Assembly (NCBI RefSeq): GCF_017726655.1
Contig: NZ_CP072308.1
Span: 310,001-374,000 of the forward strand
From: Agrobacterium tumefaciens
Lineage (GTDB): Bacteria > Pseudomonadota > Alphaproteobacteria > Rhizobiales > Rhizobiaceae
Length of the DNA stretch: 64,000 nt
Reading direction: 5' to 3'
The position numbers and the translations under genes were made by a program. The notes beneath the pieces were generated by a model. That model was not told where the DNA came from, ran no database searches, and was given only the letters and a program-made list of their open reading frames with translations. Positions 25,588 to 32,865 of this stretch are shown piece by piece (positions within the stretch are counted from its first letter, which is position 1; every line of letters begins with the position of its first letter).

Positions 25588-25890
25588 TCAACGCGTTTCA
25601 TTCTGCTCTTTTTCCGCTTTCTGTTTCATCGACTCCCTAATGCTCACACATGCGTGGAACAGTAGCGATACGAAAAATCCTACGAAGGCCAGCGACGAGT
25701 AGCCTAACATCCGATTGGAAACGTTGTACCAGCCTGCAAGCAAGGCGCCGGCGTGAAGCAGCATCAGAACCAAGAAGGCTATTTGAAAGCACACCGCTGC
25801 TTTCCAGAATCCCGATGTACCAGCGATGTAACGTACCAACCAAGATGACCCGCTTTTCGGGCCGTCAGTTTCCCCTGTCGGCTCGGACAT
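25588..25890 (-). CDS. Two-span membrane protein, unknown
   Basis: The 100-residue product has two probable membrane spans (AVCFQIAFLVLMLLHAGALL and LAFVGFFVSLLFHACVSI) between a charged N-terminal and a lysine/glutamate-rich C-terminal tail. It is part of the reverse prophage operon. I do not recognise it. Small paired membrane proteins in prophages are often exclusion or stress factors, but there is no direct evidence for either. Confidence 0.65.
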   Translation of the reverse strand: MSEPTGETDGPKSGSSWLVRYIAGTSGFWKAAVCFQIAFLVLMLLHAGALLAGWYNVSNRMLGYSSLAFVGFFVSLLFHACVSIRESMKQKAEKEQNETR

Positions 25891-25934
25891 TGGCTGCTGC
25901 TCCCATTTCTCACATCGGGGTCGGTCCAGAATAG

Positions 25935-26153
25935 TCAGTCTCCCACCACCTTCAAATCCGGCGGCGCGCCTTCTGCCCTAAACGTCCGGATATCGAACTG
26001 CTTCATATCTCCGCGTGACGTCAGCATCGTCAGCTCCAAGATTTCCACATCGAGGCCACTCTTGTGAAGATCCCTCACGGCGTCGTTCAACTGGCGCAGG
26101 GCCATGGACAGGCGCTGCTTTGCGTCTTTCTGTCGAGTGATACGAGTGATCAT
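25935..26153 (-). CDS. Small prophage protein, unknown
   Basis: This 72-residue soluble protein begins MITRITRQKDAKQRLSMALR and ends with FRAEGAPPDLKVVGD. The ATG at 26153 has aaggag eight bases upstream and overlaps the stop of the gene before it (ATGA). A longer in-frame start at 26189 lies inside that gene and is less likely. Helical, basic N-terminal half; no family assigned. Confidence 0.65.
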   Translation of the reverse strand: MITRITRQKDAKQRLSMALRQLNDAVRDLHKSGLDVEILELTMLTSRGDMKQFDIRTFRAEGAPPDLKVVGD

Positions 26154-26314
26154 CTGGGTGGCTCCTTGTGCGGATAATGCTCCCAGCAATGCCAGGATGA
26201 CTTTTCGACCTTGTTTCGGCTAAAGCCGAAGCCTCCCCATTTACGACAGCCCGGATGCTCGCACCAGTGATTCTCGTGGATGCCGTCGCCGGCCTTTTTG
26301 GTCTGGTCGCTCAT
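26150..26314 (-). CDS. Small His/Cys protein (54 residues)
   Basis: The product reads MSDQTKKAGDGIHENHWCEH at its start and has a pattern of possible metal ligands (HxNHWCEHPGCxKWG and then WHCWEHYPH). This spacing suggests a small zinc-binding domain. It overlaps both neighbours by four bases (ATGA at each end), which shows translational coupling with the SRAP gene upstream. The coupling suggests a shared job, for example in handling damaged DNA, but this is inference. Confidence 0.65.
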   Translation of the reverse strand: MSDQTKKAGDGIHENHWCEHPGCRKWGGFGFSRNKVEKSSWHCWEHYPHKEPPR

Positions 26315-26970
26315 AGAAGGGAACCTTGCTCGTTCTGCTCCTCGACAGGCAGCAGCACAAGCCCGTCGTCAGGCAATGGACGCTGAAGCACCTTGGCTTC
26401 CTCCCATGGCGCGGTTAGCCACGTTTCTACTTCATCTTTGCTAGTCAGTATGACCGGCATCGCCTTCGGGTGGATCGGCTTCACAATACCATTCGGATCG
26501 GTTGTGAGGAAAGCAAACAGCTGATGGTCTCCCTCGCGCGGGTTCTTCATCGATCCGCGCACGCCGTGCCAGTCGGTCCAAATGCCAGCAAAGAAGGCGA
26601 GGGGCGTTTCCTCGTTCAGCGCAAACCAACGCTTTGTTTTCCGCGGCTTGGTATCCTCCCACTCGCAGAACGTTGTCCACGGGACCACGCAACGATTTTC
26701 CGGCCGAAGCCATCGGCGCCAGTGCGGCGATGTCACGTTGCGGATGTTGGTCACGCCTGTATCTGGCTTTCCCTGCGTAACGAACTGAGGCGACGGCATG
26801 CCCCATGTTAGTCCGACGAGCTCCCGGCCGGTTTCGCCATTGCGCACCACTGGCGCCGGTCGATCAGGGTAGACTTCGACATCCGGCTCCAGATTGAGCC
26901 GCTCCTGCATGGCGCCCACGATATCGCGGATCGATTCCTGATTGGTCTTCACGCGGTATAGGTTACACAT
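26311..26970 (-). CDS. SRAP domain protein (YedK/HMCES-like)
   Basis: This 219-residue protein belongs to the SOS response-associated peptidase family, whose members cross-link through Cys2 to abasic sites in single-stranded DNA. It starts MCNLYRVKTN with Cys2 exposed after Met removal. Conserved active-site regions are CVVPWTTFCEW (Glu in the WCEWE-like stretch), FAGIWTDW and HPKAMPVIL with the histidine. The ATG at 26970 has gaggtgagg upstream and lies just after the previous stop; a GTG at 26976 would bury Cys2. It belongs to the operon with the LexA-type box. Confidence 0.93.
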   Translation of the reverse strand: MCNLYRVKTNQESIRDIVGAMQERLNLEPDVEVYPDRPAPVVRNGETGRELVGLTWGMPSPQFVTQGKPDTGVTNIRNVTSPHWRRWLRPENRCVVPWTTFCEWEDTKPRKTKRWFALNEETPLAFFAGIWTDWHGVRGSMKNPREGDHQLFAFLTTDPNGIVKPIHPKAMPVILTSKDEVETWLTAPWEEAKVLQRPLPDDGLVLLPVEEQNEQGSLL

Positions 26971-26972
26971 CC

Positions 26973-27449
26973 TCACCTCGGCATCTTGGCTATGGTGATC
27001 TTCACATCACCCTTGACGTTGCACCGTTTGCATTTCAGTCGCTTGGCTATCTCGTCTACCGTGGTGTCGGTTTTGGCTGCACGGTTCAGTTGCCAGTGCG
27101 GGATATTTGAAACGTGGCCACAGTAGTTGCACTTGGCAACGACAATCTCCCAGTTTCGAATTTCCTTCACTCTAACGGCCGGCAGCGTCGCTTGTTTCAA
27201 TGCATCGATCTGACTGCCGGCGCGCGCGTGGTAATGAAGCATGCAGCGGCCTGAAAAGCCCTCCATCGGCCTAGCGCATTTGATCACTTCTTGGGAAATG
27301 CGCCGCAGCATCGTCGGCATCGACAGATCGCCAAATTCGACCATTAGCTCGGCCGAACTAATGAATTTCAGCAGCTCGCATTCCTCACATATGACGCCGA
27401 CAGGCTCGCCGCCGTAGTCCGAAAGCAGATAAGCTCCTTCACCTGGCAT
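26973..27449 (-). CDS. Zinc-ribbon-type protein, unknown
   Basis: The 158-residue product has two CxxC pairs late in the chain (CNYCGH and CKRCNVK) that form a likely zinc ribbon, and an earlier CEEC pair. Its N-terminal half (ERPMPGEGAYLLSDYGGEP type) is unfamiliar. The start MPGEGAYLLSDYG at 27449 overlaps the upstream gene by 11 bases. Its stop overlaps the ribosome site of the SRAP gene. The zinc ribbon and SRAP context suggest nucleic acid binding, but this is not shown. Confidence 0.65.
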   Translation of the reverse strand: MPGEGAYLLSDYGGEPVGVICEECELLKFISSAELMVEFGDLSMPTMLRRISQEVIKCARPMEGFSGRCMLHYHARAGSQIDALKQATLPAVRVKEIRNWEIVVAKCNYCGHVSNIPHWQLNRAAKTDTTVDEIAKRLKCKRCNVKGDVKITIAKMPR

Positions 27450-27639
27450 TTCTGTCGGCGTCCGGCTTCCATCCTCTCGTGAAGCCGGTTCCCATCGCTG
27501 CGGTCGCCAGCGCAAGCTGCAGCCGCAAGTGCTGGATGTCTTCCATCAGCGTCTCAATCGCGGCGCGGCTATCGCCGTCATGCCATGCAATGATGTGGTC
27601 AACCGGATCAGCTTGCGGTTCTCTTGAATTTGGGCGCAC
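27439..27639 (-). CDS. Small helical protein, unknown
   Basis: The 66-residue product (MRPNSREPQADPVDHIIAWH, then a helix IETLMEDIQHLRLQLALA) looks like a genuine small phage protein with a central amphipathic helix. It overlaps the next gene by 11 bases and follows the first gene by four bases. Function unknown. Confidence 0.6.
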   Translation of the reverse strand: MRPNSREPQADPVDHIIAWHDGDSRAAIETLMEDIQHLRLQLALATAAMGTGFTRGWKPDADRNAR

Positions 27640-27643
27640 AGGA

Positions 27644-27847
27644 CTATCCTCTGGTGGTGTCTGCTAGTCGCTCAAGCTTCCAGCCGCATGCAGGCGGACT
27701 AGCAAAAAGCTTTGCTGCCCGCTGATCCAGCTTTGCTGCAGCGGCGATTTTAGCGTGGGCAAAGGTCGGCGCGCGTACTGTTACGATCCAGCGCCCAGCC
27801 TGAAATCTGTACTGTTTCATTGCTTGTGTTCGCATCTTGTGAGACAT
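27644..27847 (-). CDS. First gene of SOS-type operon; small protein, unknown
   Basis: This product has up to 67 residues (MSHKMRTQAMKQYRFQAGRW at its start). Three in-frame ATGs (27847, 27835, 27820) compete. The promoter lies so close that a transcript starting about seven bases after the -10 would be leaderless or nearly so for the first. The second half has the alternating ARAPTFAHAKIAAAAK pattern of a small alpha-beta protein. No family is recognised. Confidence 0.55.
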   Translation of the reverse strand: MSHKMRTQAMKQYRFQAGRWIVTVRAPTFAHAKIAAAAKLDQRAAKLFASPPACGWKLERLADTTRG

Positions 27848-27850
27848 GAT

Positions 27851-27884
27851 GTTCTTATTATGTTCTCATACTCCAAAGAGTCAA
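27851..27884 (-). promoter_or_regulatory. Sigma70-type promoter with LexA-type (SOS) box
   Basis: Read on the - strand: TTGACT (27884-27879), 16 bases, CATAAT (27862-27857). The -10 element sits inside GAAC-N7-GAAC (27865-27851), the alphaproteobacterial LexA box. The box ends three bases before the first ATG of the reverse operon, which includes the SRAP gene. The sequence fit is direct; LexA control is inference. Confidence 0.75.
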
Positions 27885-27910
27885 TCGGGATTCTGAGTCG
27901 GTCGCAAATC

Positions 27911-27937
27911 TTGACAAATTTGTAAAAACAGTATAGC
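27911..27937 (+). promoter_or_regulatory. Sigma70-type promoter for right-arm genes
   Basis: TTGACA at 27911-27916 and TATAGC at 27932-27937 with 15 bases between form a likely + strand promoter for the protease gene and those behind it. The palindrome acaaatttgt (27914-27923) lies on the -35 side and could be an operator. Confidence 0.6.
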
Positions 27938-28019
27938 TTGATTGTCGGCCTCACCAGCCGCTCGGCAACCGACCGAGACCACCACATTGGCGCACGGTCG
28001 CCAGAAAGAGGGGATAATC

Positions 28020-28682
28020 ATGCTTAGACGATTCCTGCGGCGTATTTTGTCGCCACGCGCATTCCTCGTTGCTTTATTCCTCGTCATCGCCGCGACCTCT
28101 GCGGCCGCCTATGCGCTCCTGCCTCCACCAACACCCGCAGCAACCGAAACGGCCACCGTTAAGATCGTCGTCAACGACGGCCACGGTTCCGGCGTCCATA
28201 TCGGCGACGGCTTTATAGTCACTGCTGCGCACGTCGTCGGCGACGCGAAAGAAGTCCAGCTAAAGGCGAAAGGTGGCCCTCTTCGCAAGGCCGATGTCCT
28301 TTGGATCAACAAAGCCAATGACATTGCACTGCTGCGCACGTCGTCGGACGGCCTCGGCGTCGCAAAACTGGCCTGCCACGCTGTGAATGTTGGCGATCCT
28401 ATCGTTGCTTACGGCAATCCTCTGAAAATCGAATTCGTTGCCGCATACGGAAAGATCGCTGGCGAGTCCCGCGAAACAGGTCCTTGGAAATCGGTCTATG
28501 TGACAGACATCACAACTGTGATGGGCCAGTCAGGCGGACCCGTCTACGCAGACAACGGCGACCTGATCGGCATCACTGTTGGCGTCATGGCTGCGCCTAT
28601 TGGCTTCTCAGGCTCGCTGGTTGGCTATGGCTATGTCGTGCCTTCGACTGCGGTTTGTGAGTTGCTGGGGAGGGTGGGGTGA
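28020..28682 (+). CDS. Trypsin-like serine protease, membrane-anchored
   Basis: The 220-residue protein has an N-terminal basic region and membrane span (FLVALFLVIAATSAAAYALL, residues 15-34), then a trypsin-fold domain with the catalytic triad H71 (TAAHVVG), D101 (NDIALL) and S171 (GQSGGPV). There is no PDZ domain. It likely acts in the periplasm or is released after cleavage. The ATG at 28020 follows a gagggg site; a longer in-frame start at 27942 lacks one. Related proteases occur in other rhizobial prophages, but the target is unknown. Confidence 0.88.
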   Translation: MLRRFLRRILSPRAFLVALFLVIAATSAAAYALLPPPTPAATETATVKIVVNDGHGSGVHIGDGFIVTAAHVVGDAKEVQLKAKGGPLRKADVLWINKANDIALLRTSSDGLGVAKLACHAVNVGDPIVAYGNPLKIEFVAAYGKIAGESRETGPWKSVYVTDITTVMGQSGGPVYADNGDLIGITVGVMAAPIGFSGSLVGYGYVVPSTAVCELLGRVG

Positions 28683-28864
28683 AGCGGAGAGAAGTCGAGC
28701 AGCAGCTGCGCCTGATGGAGCATTGCAGACACCTGTCTTACGAGGCAGAGACGAAGCGAGAGGAGGCTCGCCTCATAAGGCAATACAACATGATGTGGCG
28801 CGCGATAAAGCCGTACGTCGAAGGAAAGAAGCCATACAGCGACGAAGCGCCAACTCTCCTTTAA
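28679..28864 (+). CDS. Small charged helical protein, unknown
   Basis: The 61-residue product is basic and helical (KRREVEQQLRLMEHCRHLSY). Its GTG start overlaps the protease stop (GTGA), so the pair is coupled. Function unknown. Confidence 0.6.
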   Translation: MKRREVEQQLRLMEHCRHLSYEAETKREEARLIRQYNMMWRAIKPYVEGKKPYSDEAPTLL

Positions 28865-28917
28865 CTTTTCCACGGCCGCCCACCAAGCGGCCTTCACCAC
28901 CACATCGAGGAGACTGC

Positions 28918-30153
28918 ATGCCTCTACCCATAGAAGAACTACGCCGAAGAGCCGACGCCTACAAAGAGCACGGCACGCTGAAGAAGGCCGCCGCTGCACT
29001 AGGCATCAAGAAGTCTGCGCTCTCTGAAAGCATACGCCGAGCCGCTGAGGTTGGCCTTCTCGGCACGGAGCCTGTCCTGCCTGGCTTCCGCATCAGCAAG
29101 ATCAGCAACACGCCGAGCGGCACGTTCATTCAGCAGACGCAAGAGCGAGGCGAGCGCTTTGAAGTGCCTGCCGGCCACGTCGTCAAAGGCGTGTCTGCGC
29201 TCGTCGATGCTGAAGGGCGCGTTATCCAGCAGTGGCAGAAGACGGCGGTGGAGCAATCGCCGGTCGATGTTGCCGCCATACTCAAAGAGGCATTTCATGA
29301 CGTTCAACCCGCCGAGCCTGTCGCCGTTCCGGCACAGGTTTACGATGATCTGTTGACGCTGACGCCACTTGCAGACTGGCATATCGGTCTTTTCTCATGG
29401 CATCGCGAGACAGACACGAATTGGGATTTGAAGATCGCGGAAAGCGTCATCGGCTCTGCGATTGAAGACCTAATCGCGCGAACGCCCCCATCCGCCAACG
29501 CTATCGTCTTAGGTGGCGGAGACCTGCTCCACTCGGACAACAACGAGAACAAGACAGCGCGGTCTGGCAACGTTCTTCAGGTCGATGGGCGTTACCAGAA
29601 GGTGCTGATGACAGCATGCCGCCTAGTCGTTCGCTCGATCGATGCCAGCCTCAAGCGCCACGGCCACGTCACCGTCCGCATCCTGCCCGGCAACCATGAT
29701 GAGCATGCCTCGGTAGCTGTCGCGTACTTTCTCCTCGCTTGGTATCGCAATGAGCCGAGAGTGACAGTTGACGTAGACCCGTCGCTGTTCTTCTGGTTCC
29801 GTTTCGGCAAGGTGATGATTGGCGCCACCCATGGTCACACGGTCAAGCTCAAAGACATGGCGAGCATCATGGCACACCGCCGTGCCGAAGACTGGGGCGC
29901 AACTCGCCACCGCTTCGTCCACGGCTTCCACATCCACCACTCGAGTAAGTTTGCGTCCGAGGGCGGCGGGGTGATTTCGGAATCGCACCAGACGCCGACG
30001 CCGCAGGATGCGTGGCACTTTGGCTCGGGCTTCCTGTCTGGCCGGTCGATGCAGTCGATCAGCTACCACAAGGAGTACGGCGAAGTTTCGCGCGTCCGCG
30101 TGGCGATGATGGATGCCGCGAATGATAATGAGCAGGTGAGGGCGGCGTCTTAA
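28918..30153 (+). CDS. HTH domain + metallophosphoesterase
   Basis: This 411-residue protein joins an N-terminal helix-turn-helix (residues 8-42, HGTLKKAAAALGIKKSALSE) to a calcineurin-like phosphoesterase. Metal-ligand motifs appear in order: LADWHIG, GGGDLLHSDNNEN, LPGNHDEHA, GATHGHT and HGFHIHHSS. This layout is seen in rhizobial phages. It may act on nucleic acid or nucleotides with the HTH guiding it. The C terminus (DAANDNEQVRAAS) resembles the alphaproteobacterial ssrA tag. The ATG at 28918 has gaggaga upstream; longer starts overlap the preceding small gene. Confidence 0.88.
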   Translation: MPLPIEELRRRADAYKEHGTLKKAAAALGIKKSALSESIRRAAEVGLLGTEPVLPGFRISKISNTPSGTFIQQTQERGERFEVPAGHVVKGVSALVDAEGRVIQQWQKTAVEQSPVDVAAILKEAFHDVQPAEPVAVPAQVYDDLLTLTPLADWHIGLFSWHRETDTNWDLKIAESVIGSAIEDLIARTPPSANAIVLGGGDLLHSDNNENKTARSGNVLQVDGRYQKVLMTACRLVVRSIDASLKRHGHVTVRILPGNHDEHASVAVAYFLLAWYRNEPRVTVDVDPSLFFWFRFGKVMIGATHGHTVKLKDMASIMAHRRAEDWGATRHRFVHGFHIHHSSKFASEGGGVISESHQTPTPQDAWHFGSGFLSGRSMQSISYHKEYGEVSRVRVAMMDAANDNEQVRAAS

Positions 30154-30157
30154 ATAT

Positions 30158-30247
30158 TGGCGGGGGGAGCGGGATTCGAACCCGCGCTACCCTTACGGGC
30201 AGGATCGATTTTCAATCGACTGCCTTCAACCACTCGGCCACCCCCGT
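30158..30247 (-). tRNA. Class II tRNA-like gene: serine-type body, GAA (Phe) anticodon
   Basis: The reverse strand folds as a tRNA with encoded CCA. The D arm reads GGCCGAGTGGTTGAAGGC as in tRNA-Ser, the variable arm is long (TGCCC-GTAA-GGGTA), the T arm is GCGGG-TTCGAAT-CCCGC and the discriminator is G, all serine features. The anticodon stem is GTCGA/TCGAT with the seven-base loop TTGAAAA, so the anticodon is GAA (Phe). The top two acceptor pairs (A1-C72, C2-C71) do not match. It could be a phage tRNA, a missense-type tRNA or a decayed copy. Confidence 0.7.
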
Positions 30248-30364
30248 CGTCCGAAATATCTGGGTCGTTGCTGCGGAGGTTTCAAGTCAGACTTTCGGTA
30301 AAAATGTCCACCTACCGCCAGCGACCAACTGGCGGTGAACCACCACACCACTGAGGAGATGAGA

Positions 30365-31258
30365 ATGGGTTCAGTTACCAGAGAATTAGCGCGACGCAGG
30401 ATCGATAAGCTCCTGAACGAGACGAGGGCCGAGGTCGGCGTCGCCACCACCACCACCACCTTTGGCCCGCTCGACAAGTACGTGGCCGCGAATGACAACG
30501 TGCCGCAGCCCAACGACAAGCTGCGGCGGCTCTTAAAAAGCCAGCTGACCGACGACGAGAAAGTCGAACTCGACGAAGCGATGTTTGCGGCGCCCATTAA
30601 AACCGCGATTGCAAAAGAATGGAATGGCGATGGACCGAAGGAGTGGGTGGAAGGGCATTTGATTCCCGACTGCAACGACCCTGCATCGCGCGGCGTGTTT
30701 GTGCCCGCCGAACCACCCCGCGCCGGCGACTTCATGCAGACCTTCACCGGTCGCAAATACTGGCCGATGTCTCCGAGACCGCACGAAGTCTACATCGAAG
30801 ACATCGCCCATTCGCTCGGCCTGCAATGCCGCTACGCAGGGCACTGCATCAAGTTCTACAGCGTCGCCGAACATTCAGTTCTGATTGCCCGTCACCTTGC
30901 AGCCAAGCACGCGCCGGAGGTGGCTTTGGCTGGCCTTCTGCACGATGCGCCCGAAGCATACTGCGTGGACATTCCACGCCCTCTCAAGCCGTACCTGACG
31001 AACTATCGTGCGATCGAGCAAGACAACTGGCTGGCTGTTGCTGCTCGGTTTGGTTTGCCGAAAGAGTTGCCGCGCGAGGTGCATGACGCCGACAACCGCA
31101 TCATCGCCGATGAGCTGGTGAATCTGCGCGAGATGCCGTGGCACGCGCGCTACGCCGGCAAAGAACTTGGCGTGAAACTGCGGTATTGGTCGGCGGAGGA
31201 GGCGGAGCTTGAGTTCCTGGCGACGTTTGATGCGTTGATGGCGGGGAGGGCGGCTTGA
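30365..31258 (+). CDS. HD-domain phosphohydrolase (YfbR-like)
   Basis: The 297-residue protein has a C-terminal HD domain with metal-binding histidines and aspartates in RYAGHCIKFYSVAEHSVLIA, LAGLLHDAPEAY and VHDADNRIIADE. This matches phage HD proteins related to 5'-deoxynucleotidases. The first 100 or so residues are unfamiliar and include AANDN. The ATG at 30365 has gaggagatg upstream. With the dNMP kinase downstream it suggests nucleotide pool control during phage replication. Confidence 0.85.
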   Translation: MGSVTRELARRRIDKLLNETRAEVGVATTTTTFGPLDKYVAANDNVPQPNDKLRRLLKSQLTDDEKVELDEAMFAAPIKTAIAKEWNGDGPKEWVEGHLIPDCNDPASRGVFVPAEPPRAGDFMQTFTGRKYWPMSPRPHEVYIEDIAHSLGLQCRYAGHCIKFYSVAEHSVLIARHLAAKHAPEVALAGLLHDAPEAYCVDIPRPLKPYLTNYRAIEQDNWLAVAARFGLPKELPREVHDADNRIIADELVNLREMPWHARYAGKELGVKLRYWSAEEAELEFLATFDALMAGRAA

Positions 31259-31341
31259 TGTTCAGAGACGATGAAATCATCGTCTGCTCTCTGGCCATAA
31301 TTGTTTTTGTGATCGCGCCGTTCTTGCGGGGGTGCGCATGA
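31258..31341 (+). CDS. Very small membrane peptide (27 residues)
   Basis: The ORF MFRDDEIIVCSLAIIVFVIA continues to PFLRGCA and encodes one membrane span. Its ATG overlaps the HD gene stop (TGATG) and its stop overlaps the next ATG (ATGA), so it sits in a fully coupled gene string. This tight packing supports it as a gene despite its size. Confidence 0.5.
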   Translation: MFRDDEIIVCSLAIIVFVIAPFLRGCA

Positions 31342-31595
31342 AACTATCAGTCACCGAAAAACTAACGCTCAACGCTTGGGCTAACTGCGAAGTCGGCTTT
31401 GGCTTTGGATTTAAGGTTGCGGCCGAGCGCTCTGGGGTTCCCAGCCATCAGATCCGTAGGGCTGTGCGGGCGTTGGCGAGGAAGGGTGCCCTAGAGTTCC
31501 AGAGAACCCTCTTCGATGAATACGACGGGGCTATGGTTGGGGCAGGGTATGTTCTCACGGAGTCCGGCCTGAAGAGCTTGGAGCAATCAACATGA
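31338..31595 (+). CDS. Small winged-helix-like protein
   Basis: The 85-residue product has a likely helix-turn-helix (AAERSGVPSHQIRRAVRALA) followed by a beta-wing-like GALEFQRTLFDEY, so it could bind DNA as a phage regulator. ATG at 31338 is chosen over the GTG at 31332 because it forms the ATGA overlap. It overlaps the next gene by four bases. Confidence 0.65.
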   Translation: MKLSVTEKLTLNAWANCEVGFGFGFKVAAERSGVPSHQIRRAVRALARKGALEFQRTLFDEYDGAMVGAGYVLTESGLKSLEQST

Positions 31596-31870
31596 CCATC
31601 AAACCCGGCGACGAAGTCGTCTGCATCGACGACACCACCCTTCCAGAGCAATACCTCGGCATTCGTGCCGGGGAGACTTATGTTGCAACGTGGGTGGGCA
31701 TGTGCCGCACGTATCTCGGCGGCGACTACGCTGGCATCAGGCTGGCTGGCGTAAACCGCGGCGTGTGCCCGCAATTCGGCGAAGAGGATCCACCGTTCGC
31801 GCTGCGCCGGTTCAGGCCGGTGGTGAAGCCGAAGGTCAAGGAAGAGAAGAAGGTTGAGGAGACGGTATGA
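31592..31870 (+). CDS. Small phage protein, unknown
   Basis: The 92-residue product starts MTIKPGDEVVCIDDTTLPEQ and has a beta-rich middle (GETYVATWVGMCRTYLGG) and a lysine/glutamate tail, in the style of small beta-barrel phage early proteins. It overlaps genes on both sides by four bases. Function unknown. Confidence 0.65.
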   Translation: MTIKPGDEVVCIDDTTLPEQYLGIRAGETYVATWVGMCRTYLGGDYAGIRLAGVNRGVCPQFGEEDPPFALRRFRPVVKPKVKEEKKVEETV

Positions 31871-32178
31871 GCGAGATGATTGAAAGGGTGGCGCGGGCGA
31901 TTTTTGCAGACTACCACCGGCAAGGCATCAACCACGATGATTTCGATGTGTTGCTGCCGTCAATTCAAGACAGCCTCAAATCTGTAGCCCGCGCAGCCAT
32001 CGAAGCCATGCGCGAACCCACCGAGGCGCAGCTTGAAGCCGCCGAAGACATCGTCGTCGGTTTTGATGACTTCGCATGTGGCGACGGCAACATTTATCTC
32101 GGCATTCCAGGTTATCCGCAGAAGGCACGCGACGTTTGGACTGCCCTTATCGATGCAGCACTGAAGGAGAAGGCATGA
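31867..32178 (+). CDS. Small phage protein, unknown
   Basis: The 103-residue product (MSEMIERVARAIFADYHRQG at the start, AAIEAMREPTEAQLEAAEDI in the middle) has a helical pattern common among phage early proteins of Rhizobiaceae. It overlaps the next gene by four bases. No function known. Confidence 0.65.
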   Translation: MSEMIERVARAIFADYHRQGINHDDFDVLLPSIQDSLKSVARAAIEAMREPTEAQLEAAEDIVVGFDDFACGDGNIYLGIPGYPQKARDVWTALIDAALKEKA

Positions 32179-32827
32179 CCATCACATCCAAAGACACAGG
32201 CTGCCTCACAGCCGTACCGGCGAATGATAACGTGCCTGCCGAGTTGCTTGCGCTCGGCGCAGCGATCGGCAAGGCCAGCACAACTATTCTACCACCCGTC
32301 ATCGCTCTCACTGGCCTAGCTGGCAGCGGCAAGAGCACGGCCAGCAAATACCTGGTCGAGACGCACGGCTACCAACTGGTGAAGTTCGCAGGGCCGCTGA
32401 AAGATATGCTGCGGGCGATCGGGCTTGGTGAAGGTCACATCGAGGGAGCGCACAAAGAGACCGACCTTGCGATGTTGTCGGGACACACGCCAAGGCACGC
32501 GATGCAGACGCTCGGCACAGAATGGGGCCGTAAGTGCATGGGTGATGACTTCTGGGTCAATCTCTGGCGATCGCGCGCGGATGGCGTGCTGGCATTCGGC
32601 GGCCGCGTCGTCGTCGATGACTGCCGATTCCAGAATGAAGCCGACGAGGTGCGCAAGCTTGGGGGGTTGTTTGGCAGCTTGTCGGTCGTGGCGGGATTGC
32701 TGGCATCCATGAGAGCGAGGCGGGGTGTGGCCGTCCGGATATCGAGATCCACAATACCGGGGAAATCGTGGATTTGCATCGCCAGCTTGATGCTTTCCTG
32801 CATTGGCACTTGGAAGATGCGGCTTGA
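32175..32827 (+). pseudogene. dNMP kinase, frameshifted in a G run
   Basis: The frame encodes a T4 gp1-like deoxynucleoside monophosphate kinase: Walker A GLAGSGKST at 47-55, the LVKFAGPLKDMLR substrate region, and DDCRFQNEAD at 148-157. At 32661-32666 a run of six Gs breaks the frame. The intact frame loses the family-like end, while a one-base change gives VVWQLVGRGGIAGIHESEAG and stops at 32825-32827, about 218 residues in total. Without the fix a shorter out-of-frame tail runs to 32867. A -1 slip at the G run could also restore it. A sequencing error is possible. Confidence 0.75.
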
Positions 32828-32834
32828 AAGAAAA

Positions 32835-32865
32835 AAGGCCCAGCCTAGCGCTGGGCCTTCTTCTT
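32835..32865 (+). terminator. Terminator at end of right arm
   Basis: aaggcccagc pairs with gctgggcctt (10 pairs, five-base loop), followed by cttctt. It would end the + strand early transcript just after the dNMP kinase. The A run upstream also lets it work on the - strand. Confidence 0.8.

Noticed and set aside
30158..30247. Reading the tRNA as ordinary tRNA-Ser(UGA)
   Set aside because: The stem GTCGA/TCGAT fixes the loop as TTGAAAA, so the anticodon is GAA. The UGA reading would need a five-base loop.
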